A stretch of 64,000 nt of DNA, taken from assembly GCF_000981385.1 (NCBI RefSeq), contig NZ_LATZ01000113.1:36392-100391 (forward strand), written 5' to 3'. Of this stretch, positions 33,940 to 41,564 are shown piece by piece. A model generated the notes under the pieces. It was not told the DNA's origin, ran no database searches, and worked only from the letters and a program-made list of their open reading frames with translations. A program made the translations under genes and the position numbers. Position 1 is the stretch's first letter, and every line of letters starts with the position of its first letter. Source of the DNA: Bacillus sp. SA1-12 (GTDB lineage Bacteria > Bacillota > Bacilli > Bacillales > Bacillaceae).

Positions 33940-35187
33940 ATGAAAAAGACACATCCAGCTTTTGTTATTTTTCTATTTTTCTTAGGATGGGTATTTATGT
34001 ATGCCGATCGCAACATCCTTTCTCCAGTTATGGGCAGCATCGGGGAAGAATGGGGACTAGATAAAGCTCAGTTAGGTTTGATGTCAACGGTATTTTTTGC
34101 TGCATATGCCTTTATGCAAGTACCAACAGGGTTTTTAGCTGATAAGTTTGGAAGGGTAAAAGTGTTAGTAGCTGGATATGTTTTATTTGGTGTTGCAACA
34201 TATTTGAGTGGTTTAGCCGCTAGCTTCGGTCTATTTTTATTAATGAGAGCATTGACAGGCCTGGGAGAAGGAACCTATTACGGCTCTCAGTATGGGATTT
34301 CTTCGAGCATAACACCTCAAAAATACAGGGGTCTTGTATCTGCTTTGATTAATAGCGGAATGGCGTTTGGGATATCACTTGGATTTATCGCATCTAGTTA
34401 TTTTACATATACATTAAATAAAGGCTGGCAGTTTCCTTTTTATGTTTTTGCGGTACCGACGATTATTGTGGCGATCTTAATAGGAATATTCGTAAAAGAC
34501 AACCACCATAAAGACCAAAAACAAGAGAAGGCGATACATGAAAAAGGCAATGTGAAGCTGTTGTTTACAAAAAATCATCTTTTTGTTTATCTATTAATCT
34601 TTTGTTCTCTATATGGATTTTTTGGAATGCTGACATGGCTTCCTTATTATCTGCAAACCGCTCGAGGGGTGGATGCCTCGCAAACTGGCATTATTGCATC
34701 TTTAGTGCCATGGGCTTCGATTCCTGGTGCTATCATATTCGGGATTTTATCAGACAAAATCAAAAGCAAAAAGCCTCTTATTATTGCGCTGGCGCTTGCA
34801 GGAGCGCTATGTCAATTTGCCATTCCTTATATAGAAAACTATTCTTTACTTCTTGTAGGTTTAATTCTATATGGATTACTCGGAAAATTAGCGCTTGATC
34901 CGGTTTTAATCTCATATATGGCTGATATTACCCCATCTTCCATGTATTCAAGGGTTTATGGATTTTTTAACTTTAGCGGTATGTTGTCTTCCATATTTGC
35001 TCCTTATATTACCGGGTATTTTGCTGATCAAACGGGAAGTCTTGAATTCGGCTTTTACATATCAGGGGCACTCTTAATCATAGGAGGAATTATGTTTATC
35101 TTTACAGATCATCGATTAAAATCAACAAATGATTCAACATCAACTGTCACGACAGGAAATCTAGCTGAGGAGGGAAAAGTAGGGTGA
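33940..35187 (+). CDS. MFS transporter
   Basis: A protein of 415 residues with 12 predicted membrane helices and the MFS loop motif 'GFLADKFGRVKVL' after helix 2. The N-terminal 'MYADRNILSPVMG' is typical of the anion:cation symporter/organic-anion group (ExuT/GudP-like). Its stop overlaps the next gene by four bases (GTGA), so it is coupled to the gamma-glutamyltransferase-like gene and may import that enzyme's substrate. The ribosome site is AGAAGGAGG. Substrate unproven. Confidence 0.9.
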   Translation: MKKTHPAFVIFLFFLGWVFMYADRNILSPVMGSIGEEWGLDKAQLGLMSTVFFAAYAFMQVPTGFLADKFGRVKVLVAGYVLFGVATYLSGLAASFGLFLLMRALTGLGEGTYYGSQYGISSSITPQKYRGLVSALINSGMAFGISLGFIASSYFTYTLNKGWQFPFYVFAVPTIIVAILIGIFVKDNHHKDQKQEKAIHEKGNVKLLFTKNHLFVYLLIFCSLYGFFGMLTWLPYYLQTARGVDASQTGIIASLVPWASIPGAIIFGILSDKIKSKKPLIIALALAGALCQFAIPYIENYSLLLVGLILYGLLGKLALDPVLISYMADITPSSMYSRVYGFFNFSGMLSSIFAPYITGYFADQTGSLEFGFYISGALLIIGGIMFIFTDHRLKSTNDSTSTVTTGNLAEEGKVG

Positions 35188-36764
35188 GTAAAGCAATTGT
35201 TGGGAGCAAGACAATGGTTGTAAGCCCCCATTATCTAGCATCACAAGCAGGAAATACGATTCTTCAAAAAGGGGGGAATGCCTTTGACGCAGCAGTAGCT
35301 GTTAGTGCCTGCCTTGCGGTGGTATACCCGCATATGACTGGCCTTGGCGGTGACTCTTTTTGGCTGGCATATAGCGGGGAAGATCGAATGGTCCGAGCTT
35401 ATAATGGAAGCGGCCGGTCAGGCTCTGCTATAACGCGTGATGTATATAAAGGAAAAAGCTCAATTCCGACCCGCGGGATAGAAAGTGTTATAACAGTGCC
35501 TGGGATGGTTGATAGCTGGGATGCGATCCTGAAGGAGTATGGAAGATTATCACTAGGGGAAGTGCTCCAACCTGCTATCGAGTATGCAAGTTCAGGCTTT
35601 CCTTTTTCAAAGGATCAGCATGAGAATACAGTTAAAAGTATTGAAATGCTCCAAAGAGATGATGATGCAGCTGCTATTTTTCTTCCAAATCGGAGGGTGC
35701 CTGATGTTAATGAGAGATTTATTCAAACTGATTTAGCTGATACATTAAAGGATCTTGCCTTGAATGGAAGGAATAACTTTTATAAAGGTGAGCTGGGAAA
35801 GCGTATCATCGCTAGTCTAAAAGAAAAAGGCGGATTGCTCAATGAAGCTGATTTTACTGAACATAAGGGAATATGGACTGAGCCGATATCAACTACTTAC
35901 AGAGGCTACAATATGTATCAAGTACCGCCAAATTCGCAAGGCTTTACAGGGCTAATGGTCCTTAATATCCTTGAAAACTATGACATTGCTTCGATTTCAG
36001 AAGGCTCATATGAATATTATCATCTATTAATTGAATCATTAAAAAGGTGTTTTCAGGATCGGAACAAATACTTAACGGACCCAGATTTTCAAGCCGTTCC
36101 ATTAGATCGATTACTAAGCAAATCCTACGCCAAAGAAATGGCAAGCTCTATTCATTTGGATCAAGCGAGGGATATTCAAACTCAATCGGTTGGCAGTGAT
36201 ACCGCTCATGCTGCTGTTGTAGATGAGGAGGGTAATGCTATTTCCTTTATACAAAGCCTTTACTTTGAATTTGGATCAGGAGTTGTCGCTGGGGATACTG
36301 GAATTATCATGCAGAACAGAGGTTCCTTCTTTTCGCTTGATTCATCACAGGTTAATTGTTTAGAGCCGAGAAAAAGAACCTTCCATACCCTAATGCCTGC
36401 TATGGCACTTAAAGATGGACGACCGCGAATTCTCTATGGTACACAAGGTGGTGAAGGTCAGCCGCAAACACAAACCGTTATGATAACGAGAATGATTGAT
36501 TATGGAATGGATCCGCAACTGGCTATCAGCGAACCCCGCTTTGTATGGGGCAGAACCTGGGGAGAAGCTACACAAGAGCTAAAAATTGAGGGACGTGTTC
36601 CTTTAGCAGTTATTGAACAATTAATGGCAGCGGGGCATATTGTTAAAAGGGTAGATGAATTTGATGGAATAATGGGACATGCAAATGCAATTTGTATTGA
36701 TGATCAAGGCTTTCTTCATGGCGGTGTTGATCCAAGAAGTGACGGTGCTGCTATTGGGAGGTAA
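35184..36764 (+). CDS. ywrD: YwrD-like gamma-glutamyltransferase family protein
   Basis: A protein of 526 residues of the Ntn-hydrolase gamma-glutamyltransferase family. The autocatalytic and catalytic threonine is at about residue 340 (SDTAHAAVVD), followed by 'QNRGSFFSLD' and 'TLMPAMAL'. There is no signal peptide, so it is cytoplasmic, unlike secreted Ggt. The start is GTG 35184, overlapping the MFS stop. In B. subtilis ywrD neighbours ywrC and the ywrBA chromate transporter genes, as here. Cytoplasmic members hydrolyse gamma-glutamyl or related amides, or act as acylases; the substrate is unknown. Confidence 0.88.
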   Translation: MSKAIVGSKTMVVSPHYLASQAGNTILQKGGNAFDAAVAVSACLAVVYPHMTGLGGDSFWLAYSGEDRMVRAYNGSGRSGSAITRDVYKGKSSIPTRGIESVITVPGMVDSWDAILKEYGRLSLGEVLQPAIEYASSGFPFSKDQHENTVKSIEMLQRDDDAAAIFLPNRRVPDVNERFIQTDLADTLKDLALNGRNNFYKGELGKRIIASLKEKGGLLNEADFTEHKGIWTEPISTTYRGYNMYQVPPNSQGFTGLMVLNILENYDIASISEGSYEYYHLLIESLKRCFQDRNKYLTDPDFQAVPLDRLLSKSYAKEMASSIHLDQARDIQTQSVGSDTAHAAVVDEEGNAISFIQSLYFEFGSGVVAGDTGIIMQNRGSFFSLDSSQVNCLEPRKRTFHTLMPAMALKDGRPRILYGTQGGEGQPQTQTVMITRMIDYGMDPQLAISEPRFVWGRTWGEATQELKIEGRVPLAVIEQLMAAGHIVKRVDEFDGIMGHANAICIDDQGFLHGGVDPRSDGAAIGR

Positions 36765-36867
36765 ATTGAACTAGTTGAATGATTGGGGCACTTTTACCTG
36801 AAGGGCTTTCATCCTTTGTCTGTTAATATTATACTCATACTATATCATGCTAAAGGATGGGTATAAT

Positions 36868-37317
36868 GTGAAGATTGATCATATTGATAGGAGAATACTT
36901 GAGTTACTTACAGCTAATGGAAGAATGTCGTATTCAGATATAGGGAAAGAATTGGATTTATCTAGAGTATCTGTTCGCGAACGTGTCAACCAATTAATAA
37001 AAAATGAAGTTATTGAAAAATTTAGTGTCGTCATTAATTCTGAGAAAATGGGAAAGAATGTTTCCGCTTTTTTTGAAGTGGATTGTGAACCTGGTTCCTT
37101 AGTAGCTGTTGCTGAAACGTTAGCGGATAATCCTTGTGTATCAAGCTGTTATCAAATGACTGGTCCAAGTACGCTGCATATGCATGTGTTAGTAGATGAT
37201 TTTAGTGCGTTAGAAAAGTTTATCAATAATGAGCTGTATTCACTTGAAGGTATTACAAGAGTAGAGAGCCATATTTTGCTTAGACGTTTTAAGAGCCGCA
37301 GCGGCTTGAAATTATAG
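36868..37317 (+). CDS. ywrC: YwrC-like Lrp/AsnC family regulator
   Basis: A protein of 149 residues from GTG 36868, with AAGGATGG seven bases upstream; the ATG at 36847 has no ribosome site. An N-terminal helix-turn-helix ('SYSDIGKELDLSRVSVRERV', about 17-36) is followed by an AsnC ligand-binding domain. B. subtilis YwrC is encoded beside the chromate transporter genes and controls them. Here it stands between ywrD and the chrA-like pair, each with its own intergenic hairpin, so it may regulate both sides. Confidence 0.9.
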   Translation: MKIDHIDRRILELLTANGRMSYSDIGKELDLSRVSVRERVNQLIKNEVIEKFSVVINSEKMGKNVSAFFEVDCEPGSLVAVAETLADNPCVSSCYQMTGPSTLHMHVLVDDFSALEKFINNELYSLEGITRVESHILLRRFKSRSGLKL

Positions 37318-37329
37318 AATGACGATTTG

Positions 37330-37396
37330 AAGAGGTTAACTCTCATCATCCCCTTTGGTTCTAAGATTAAAGGGAAGGGAGTTTGCCTCTTTTTTT
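37330..37396 (+). terminator. Terminator of ywrC
   Basis: Outer arms AGAGGTTAACTC and GAGTTTGCCTCT (two mismatches), with an inner CCCTTT / AAAGGG stem, are followed by TTTTTTT. Confidence 0.75.
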
Positions 37397-37468
37397 GAAA
37401 AATATTAAATGAATCTATAGAAACGAGTGGATTATTACTATATAATTGTAAATAAATAAAAAAACTTC

Positions 37469-37506
37469 CGTTTGTTAGGATTTAATTAAAAAACGACTAA
37501 CAAACG
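37469..37506. promoter_or_regulatory. Inverted repeat upstream of the chromate transporter pair
   Basis: Perfect 10-bp arms CGTTTGTTAG (37469-37478) and CTAACAAACG (37497-37506) are separated by 18 bases, about 165 bases before the first transporter gene. It is a possible operator for the Lrp-type regulator. The spacer is AT-rich and there is no U-tract. Confidence 0.5.
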
Positions 37507-37670
37507 TATATTAATTTAACATAAAATACATTTTTTATCATAGAGTTTATCATGTAGAAATAAACAGAAAAAATGCTTTTGGGGGAAAATAAGCAAGATT
37601 CACAAAAAAGATTTAGATTTGAAGGTTCCAGTTGTATGTGAGAAAAAAATAATTTACAAAGGGAGATCAT

Positions 37671-38246
37671 ATGAAACATCTACAGTTATTTTTAGCGTTT
37701 TTCCGTGTTGGAATTTTGGGCTATGGCGGCGGGCCTTCATCTATACCGCTTGTTCATAAAGAAGTCGTGGATAACTATAAATGGATGAATGATGATGAAT
37801 TTGCAGATGTACTTGCATTAGGAAATACATTGCCAGGTCCAATTGCCACGAAAATGGCAGGTTATATTGGTTATAGAGTAGCGGGAATATTAGGACTTAT
37901 TAATGCAACCTTGTCAACCATTTTACCAACAATTATCTTAATGATCGTTCTTCTAACGACCATTTCTTCTGTGAAAGACTATCATTGGGTTCAAGGGATG
38001 ACAGCTGCAGTGGTTCCTGTAGTTGGCGTTATGCTTGCAACCTTAACATGGGAATTTTTTGATAAATCGAAAGGATCTTTAGGCTGGGTAAAATCAATCA
38101 TACTTTTAAGTGCCAGTTTCTTATTAATGGAGATTATCGGTTTACATCCAGCCCTTTTGATTGGCGGACTTTTACTATTAGCGATCTTAAAGAAGGATAA
38201 AAAGACTGAGGCTGAACGTACTGTAGAAAGGGGGAATGCTTCATGA
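37671..38246 (+). CDS. ywrB: Chromate transporter half, YwrB-like (ChrA family)
   Basis: A protein of 191 residues with about six membrane helices. It carries the ChrA family motifs 'GYGGGPSSIPL' and 'LGNTLPGPIATKMAGYIGY'. It is a short-chain ChrA; such half-size proteins work as a pair with opposite topology to export chromate. The start ATG follows AAGGGAG. The next gene overlaps by four bases. ywrB/ywrA are assigned by order and relative length, so the letters could be exchanged. Confidence 0.9.
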   Translation: MKHLQLFLAFFRVGILGYGGGPSSIPLVHKEVVDNYKWMNDDEFADVLALGNTLPGPIATKMAGYIGYRVAGILGLINATLSTILPTIILMIVLLTTISSVKDYHWVQGMTAAVVPVVGVMLATLTWEFFDKSKGSLGWVKSIILLSASFLLMEIIGLHPALLIGGLLLLAILKKDKKTEAERTVERGNAS

Positions 38247-38773
38247 TTTATTGGGAAATCTTCCTTGCCTTTTTTATTCCGGGAATACTTGGGTATGGGG
38301 GTGGTCCAGCTTCTATTCCCTTAATTGAGAATGAAGTTGTGGATCGATACGGCTGGATGAGTGTAAATGAATTTAGTGAGGTGCTTGCATTAGGAAATGC
38401 TCTTCCAGGTCCAATAGCAACAAAGATGGCAGGGTATATCGGTTATGAGCAAGGGGGAATTCTGGGCGGTTTTATCGGGATATTTGCGACCGTTGCACCA
38501 TCGTTAATCTTAATGATTTTATTATTAGGATTTTTATATAAGTTTAAAGATTCTCCGAAGGTAAAAAGAATGACGACTTATATTAGGCCGACAATTGCTG
38601 TATTACTTGGGGTTATGGCATTTAGTTTTTTTTCTGAAGCATACATTGATATTGGTTTTTGGCAGACTCTTTTTCTTATCATCTTAAGCTTTTTATTGTT
38701 AGAAAGGTGGAAAGTACACCCTGCCCTTGTCATTGTAGGAGCCATGGGGTATGGAGCCATTTTTATTACGTAA
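38243..38773 (+). CDS. ywrA: Chromate transporter half, YwrA-like (ChrA family)
   Basis: A protein of 176 residues and the second half of the split chromate transporter, with 'GYGGGPASIPL' and 'LGNALPGPIATKMAGYIGY' repeating the motifs of its partner almost exactly. It starts at ATG 38243, within the stop of the preceding gene (ATGA). In B. subtilis both halves are required for chromate resistance. A strong terminator follows. Confidence 0.9.
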   Translation: MIYWEIFLAFFIPGILGYGGGPASIPLIENEVVDRYGWMSVNEFSEVLALGNALPGPIATKMAGYIGYEQGGILGGFIGIFATVAPSLILMILLLGFLYKFKDSPKVKRMTTYIRPTIAVLLGVMAFSFFSEAYIDIGFWQTLFLIILSFLLLERWKVHPALVIVGAMGYGAIFIT

Positions 38774-38794
38774 TGCTGTTATTAAGTGAAACTA

Positions 38795-38838
38795 AAAAAT
38801 CTAACAGTGTCTATTAAGTAGACACTGTTAGATTTTTA
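38795..38838. terminator. Strong terminator after the chromate transporter genes
   Basis: Arms AAAAATCTAACAGTGTCTA and TAGACACTGTTAGATTTTT form a perfect 18-19-bp stem with a 5-base loop, T-rich on the plus strand and A-rich on the other side. Confidence 0.9.
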
Positions 38839-38875
38839 TTTTTTTATTAAGCTGGGTTCGCAAACTACTAGGGAG

Positions 38876-38999
38876 CGGTTGATTTTCGCGAGAGATTCTC
38901 GCTTTCCGCGGGGGGGATCTCATAGTAAAACTGCATAAGTCTTACATGTCACTCTGCTCTTAACATGAGACTCGCTTCCAGCTCCAATAAACCTAAAAC
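38876..38999 (-). repeat. Degenerate inverted copy of the dispersed Bacillus repeat
   Basis: The left part 'GGTTGATTTTCGCGAG..TCTCGCTTTCCGCGGG' matches the expected reverse order of the element found at 11856 and 17556. The right part ends near CGCTTCCAGCTCC. It fills most of the gene-free interval between the terminator and yhfA. Confidence 0.5.
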
Positions 39000-39050
39000 A
39001 GTATTTGTCAGAGGACCTATTTAAAAATAACAATTTTTTAGAAATAAGCC

Positions 39051-40439
39051 TTATATTAAAAACATCGCAACTATCGTTGTAACAACAAGTCCAATTGAAA
39101 CAGGAATAAGATTTTTTCTCGCCAACTCAAATGGGTCAACACCACAAATTGCTGCAGCAGGAATCAATGCCCAAGGAATTAACGTTCCTCCTCCTACCCA
39201 AATTCCTGCTACTTGACCTAAAGCTGTTAAGGTTGCTGCACTAACCCCAATGGCCGTTGAAAATAATTGCGCAATTGATCCTGCAAGAGAAATACCTGAG
39301 AACCCTGAGCCATCTAGTCCGGTTAAAACTCCGACACCTGTTAAGGTAATGGTTCCAACCTCTGGTGTAAGTGGCACAACATGGGCAAGGGCAACACCAA
39401 GATCATTAATAATTCCTTCCGAGCTTTTCGGTAAATAGTCTCCAATGATGGTATTAAATCCAGCATCCCCTAAGTAAAAAAACGCAGCAATCGGTATAAC
39501 TGGGCCGAATACACGAAATCCAAACTGAAATCCTTGTATCAGGTAGTTTGTTGTTTCTTCAAAACCGCGCTTTTTGTGAGTCAGGCAGGTTGTCACAATT
39601 AAAATAAGCAGTGCAGTTCCTCCAATTAAAGCTGTTGCATCGCCGCCTTGAAGGTTCAGAGTAAACATAAGGATGACATCAATCAAAAAAATAATCGGAA
39701 TCAACAAAGCCAGAATTTTTCTACCTGTTGATGATAATTGCTCATCTGATGAGTCCTGAATTGGAGATGGCGCTGCTACAGTTGGAAAAGGTTTTTTTAG
39801 CTTAATATCTCTCATTAATAAAATATAAGCAGAAATGGTTGTAACAACTCCCATTGTAATCACGAGAGGAATACTTGCCTGAATGACATCCCCAACTGGC
39901 AAGCCCGCTGCATCTGCTGTAAGCTTTGGTGCTGCTTGGATGATGAAATCACCTGAAAGAGCGATACCGTGCCCAAATAAATTCATTGAAATGGCTACGC
40001 CTAATGCGGGCAGCCCTGCTCTAATCGCAACTGGCAGAAGGACCGCCCCAATTAACGCAACTGCTGGAGAGGGCCAAAAGAAAAAGGAAATCACCATCAT
40101 TAAAATACCGATTGTCCAGTATGCAGTGGTTGGATTTTTGATGACTTTTGAGAATGGGGAAATCATTACTTCATTTATGCCGGAAATCGTTAATATTTTA
40201 CTCATTGCGACAATGATGGAGATCACAAGGATCGTAGGCAATAATTCGGTAATGGCAAAGATGAAGCTATTAAAAAGGCTGCTAACAGAATCACTAACAG
40301 AAAAAGTAGATGCAGCAGCAAGGGAAAGTATGCCAACTATACAAGTAATCGTCGTATCACGGCGGAAGAGCATAAAGCCGATGATTGCGAGGATAAATGC
40401 TAAGTAGATCCAATGAATGAGTGTAAGATCTATTTCCAT
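39051..40439 (-). CDS. yhfA: YhfA-like integral membrane protein (putative transporter)
   Basis: A protein of 462 residues from ATG 40439, with AGGAG eight bases upstream; the GTG at 40448 overlaps that site. It has about 12 membrane segments in two halves separated by a charged loop near residue 240. It matches B. subtilis YhfA in length and pattern, a predicted transporter of unknown substrate. It converges on the chromate transporter genes and is divergent in order from its B. subtilis place after yhgE. Confidence in the symbol is moderate. Confidence 0.8.
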   Translation of the reverse strand: MEIDLTLIHWIYLAFILAIIGFMLFRRDTTITCIVGILSLAAASTFSVSDSVSSLFNSFIFAITELLPTILVISIIVAMSKILTISGINEVMISPFSKVIKNPTTAYWTIGILMMVISFFFWPSPAVALIGAVLLPVAIRAGLPALGVAISMNLFGHGIALSGDFIIQAAPKLTADAAGLPVGDVIQASIPLVITMGVVTTISAYILLMRDIKLKKPFPTVAAPSPIQDSSDEQLSSTGRKILALLIPIIFLIDVILMFTLNLQGGDATALIGGTALLILIVTTCLTHKKRGFEETTNYLIQGFQFGFRVFGPVIPIAAFFYLGDAGFNTIIGDYLPKSSEGIINDLGVALAHVVPLTPEVGTITLTGVGVLTGLDGSGFSGISLAGSIAQLFSTAIGVSAATLTALGQVAGIWVGGGTLIPWALIPAAAICGVDPFELARKNLIPVSIGLVVTTIVAMFLI

Positions 40440-40921
40440 GTCTATCACTCCTGTAGAGAAAATGCCTATAATAGGCTCTTAATACTGTATGAATGAGTGA
40501 AAGAGGATGTGAGGGGTGCAGGAAAATTTCATGTGTTAGCCATGTAGAAAGAAGTTGTCATTTCCAAGGAAATATTGTCAGAAGTGCATATGTTGTCTAA
40601 TCATGATTCGTGGCTTGTGGTTCTTAGTAGAACGAAAGATGATAAATAAGCAGTTTTGAGAAGGGTAATTCGAATCGTTGACAAATGTCGAATCCAAGTA
40701 AGATGATTGAGGGACTGTCCCTAAAGTAGCTATGCCTCGCGGGACAGCCTGAATGTGTAGGGCAACTCCAAGAAATGAAGGTGCTCCCGCGTCCAGTAGT
40801 TCAATAATTGAAATTCGTGGTTTAATTCCAAAGTTTTGTGAATTTATCCAAGCTCTAAATCCAACCTTTACACTTAAGGCTTCACTCAATCTAGCATATC
40901 ACGCGGCAAAGCCTGCTTTAA
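40440..40921. other. Gene-free interval of about 480 bases between yhfA and hmoB
   Basis: Two overlapping open frames on opposite strands (40578-40889 and 40753-41013) have no ribosome sites and no recognisable products. A small palindrome GGGACTGTCCC lies at about 40711-40721 and a related GGGACAGCC at about 40740. These may be remains of a degraded mobile or repeat element, but I cannot name it. Confidence 0.4.
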
Positions 40922-41425
40922 CTATTCGTCTATATCAGCTGAATAGTATTTTGCAACGTATGCTGGATTTGCAAGCGGGTGACCGAATCCTCCAGTTGAC
41001 CCCGTATTTTTGAAAATAGTCTCAAAAGAGGCAGACTCTTGCCATGCCTTAGAGTACTGTTCGCTTTCCCATAATGTTAAAATGATGTATGTGTCACCTT
41101 TTAAAGGTCGTAAAACGCGAATAGCTGAGAGACCAGAGTGTTTTTCGATTTTCTGTGACTCGTCATGAAAGGTTTTTTCAAATAGCGGTCTGGCTTCAGA
41201 TGAAACAGGGATATTGTTCACCAGAGCAAATGCTCCGTTTGCCAAATCCCCTGAAAAATAAAGGATTTCATACTTTTTAGGGGCATTAAAGATTGTTTTG
41301 CTATCAGTTTCGTGAAATAATACAGCAGTTTGGTCATTAGCCATAAGTCTTAATTTTTTATCGGTATGTTTCTTAACCAGCTTGGCTAAGTAATCAACCG
41401 TACCATAAGTTATGTAAAGCTTCAT
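40922..41425 (-). CDS. hmoB: HmoB, heme-degrading monooxygenase
   Basis: A protein of 167 residues whose C-terminal half is an ABM (antibiotic biosynthesis monooxygenase) fold, with 'LSAIRVLRPLKGDTYIILTLWES' type core (key: TYIILTLWES) and 'FGHPLANPAYV' at the end. This matches B. subtilis YhgC/HmoB, an IsdG-like enzyme that opens heme and releases iron. The neighbours pbpF and hemEH are the same as in B. subtilis. Starts ATG behind GAGGTGATGAG. The promoter region contains a palindrome. Confidence 0.92.
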   Translation of the reverse strand: MKLYITYGTVDYLAKLVKKHTDKKLRLMANDQTAVLFHETDSKTIFNAPKKYEILYFSGDLANGAFALVNNIPVSSEARPLFEKTFHDESQKIEKHSGLSAIRVLRPLKGDTYIILTLWESEQYSKAWQESASFETIFKNTGSTGGFGHPLANPAYVAKYYSADIDE

Positions 41426-41445
41426 CTCTCATCACCTCATTGTTC

Positions 41446-41469
41446 ATTATGCTAAATGATCATTTTAGT
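41446..41469 (-). promoter_or_regulatory. Palindrome in the hmoB promoter region
   Basis: A perfect 12-bp palindrome AAATGATCATTT (41454-41465), extendable to CTAAA..TTTTAG, lies in the 17 bases immediately upstream of a possible minus-strand -10 (CATAAT, 41446-41451). It is a possible operator. It does not match the Fur consensus closely. Confidence 0.45.
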
Positions 41470-41564
41470 ATACAGTTACTATTCACCTTTTCCCAAAATT
41501 TATCGTGTTCACACATATACCTGCCTATTTTTAACAATACTAATATAATTAAAGGGGTGAGCAT

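Noticed and set aside
40578..41013. Overlapping open frames on both strands between yhfA and hmoB
   Set aside because: Neither has a ribosome site; the plus-strand frame runs into the 3' end of hmoB; no protein family recognised.
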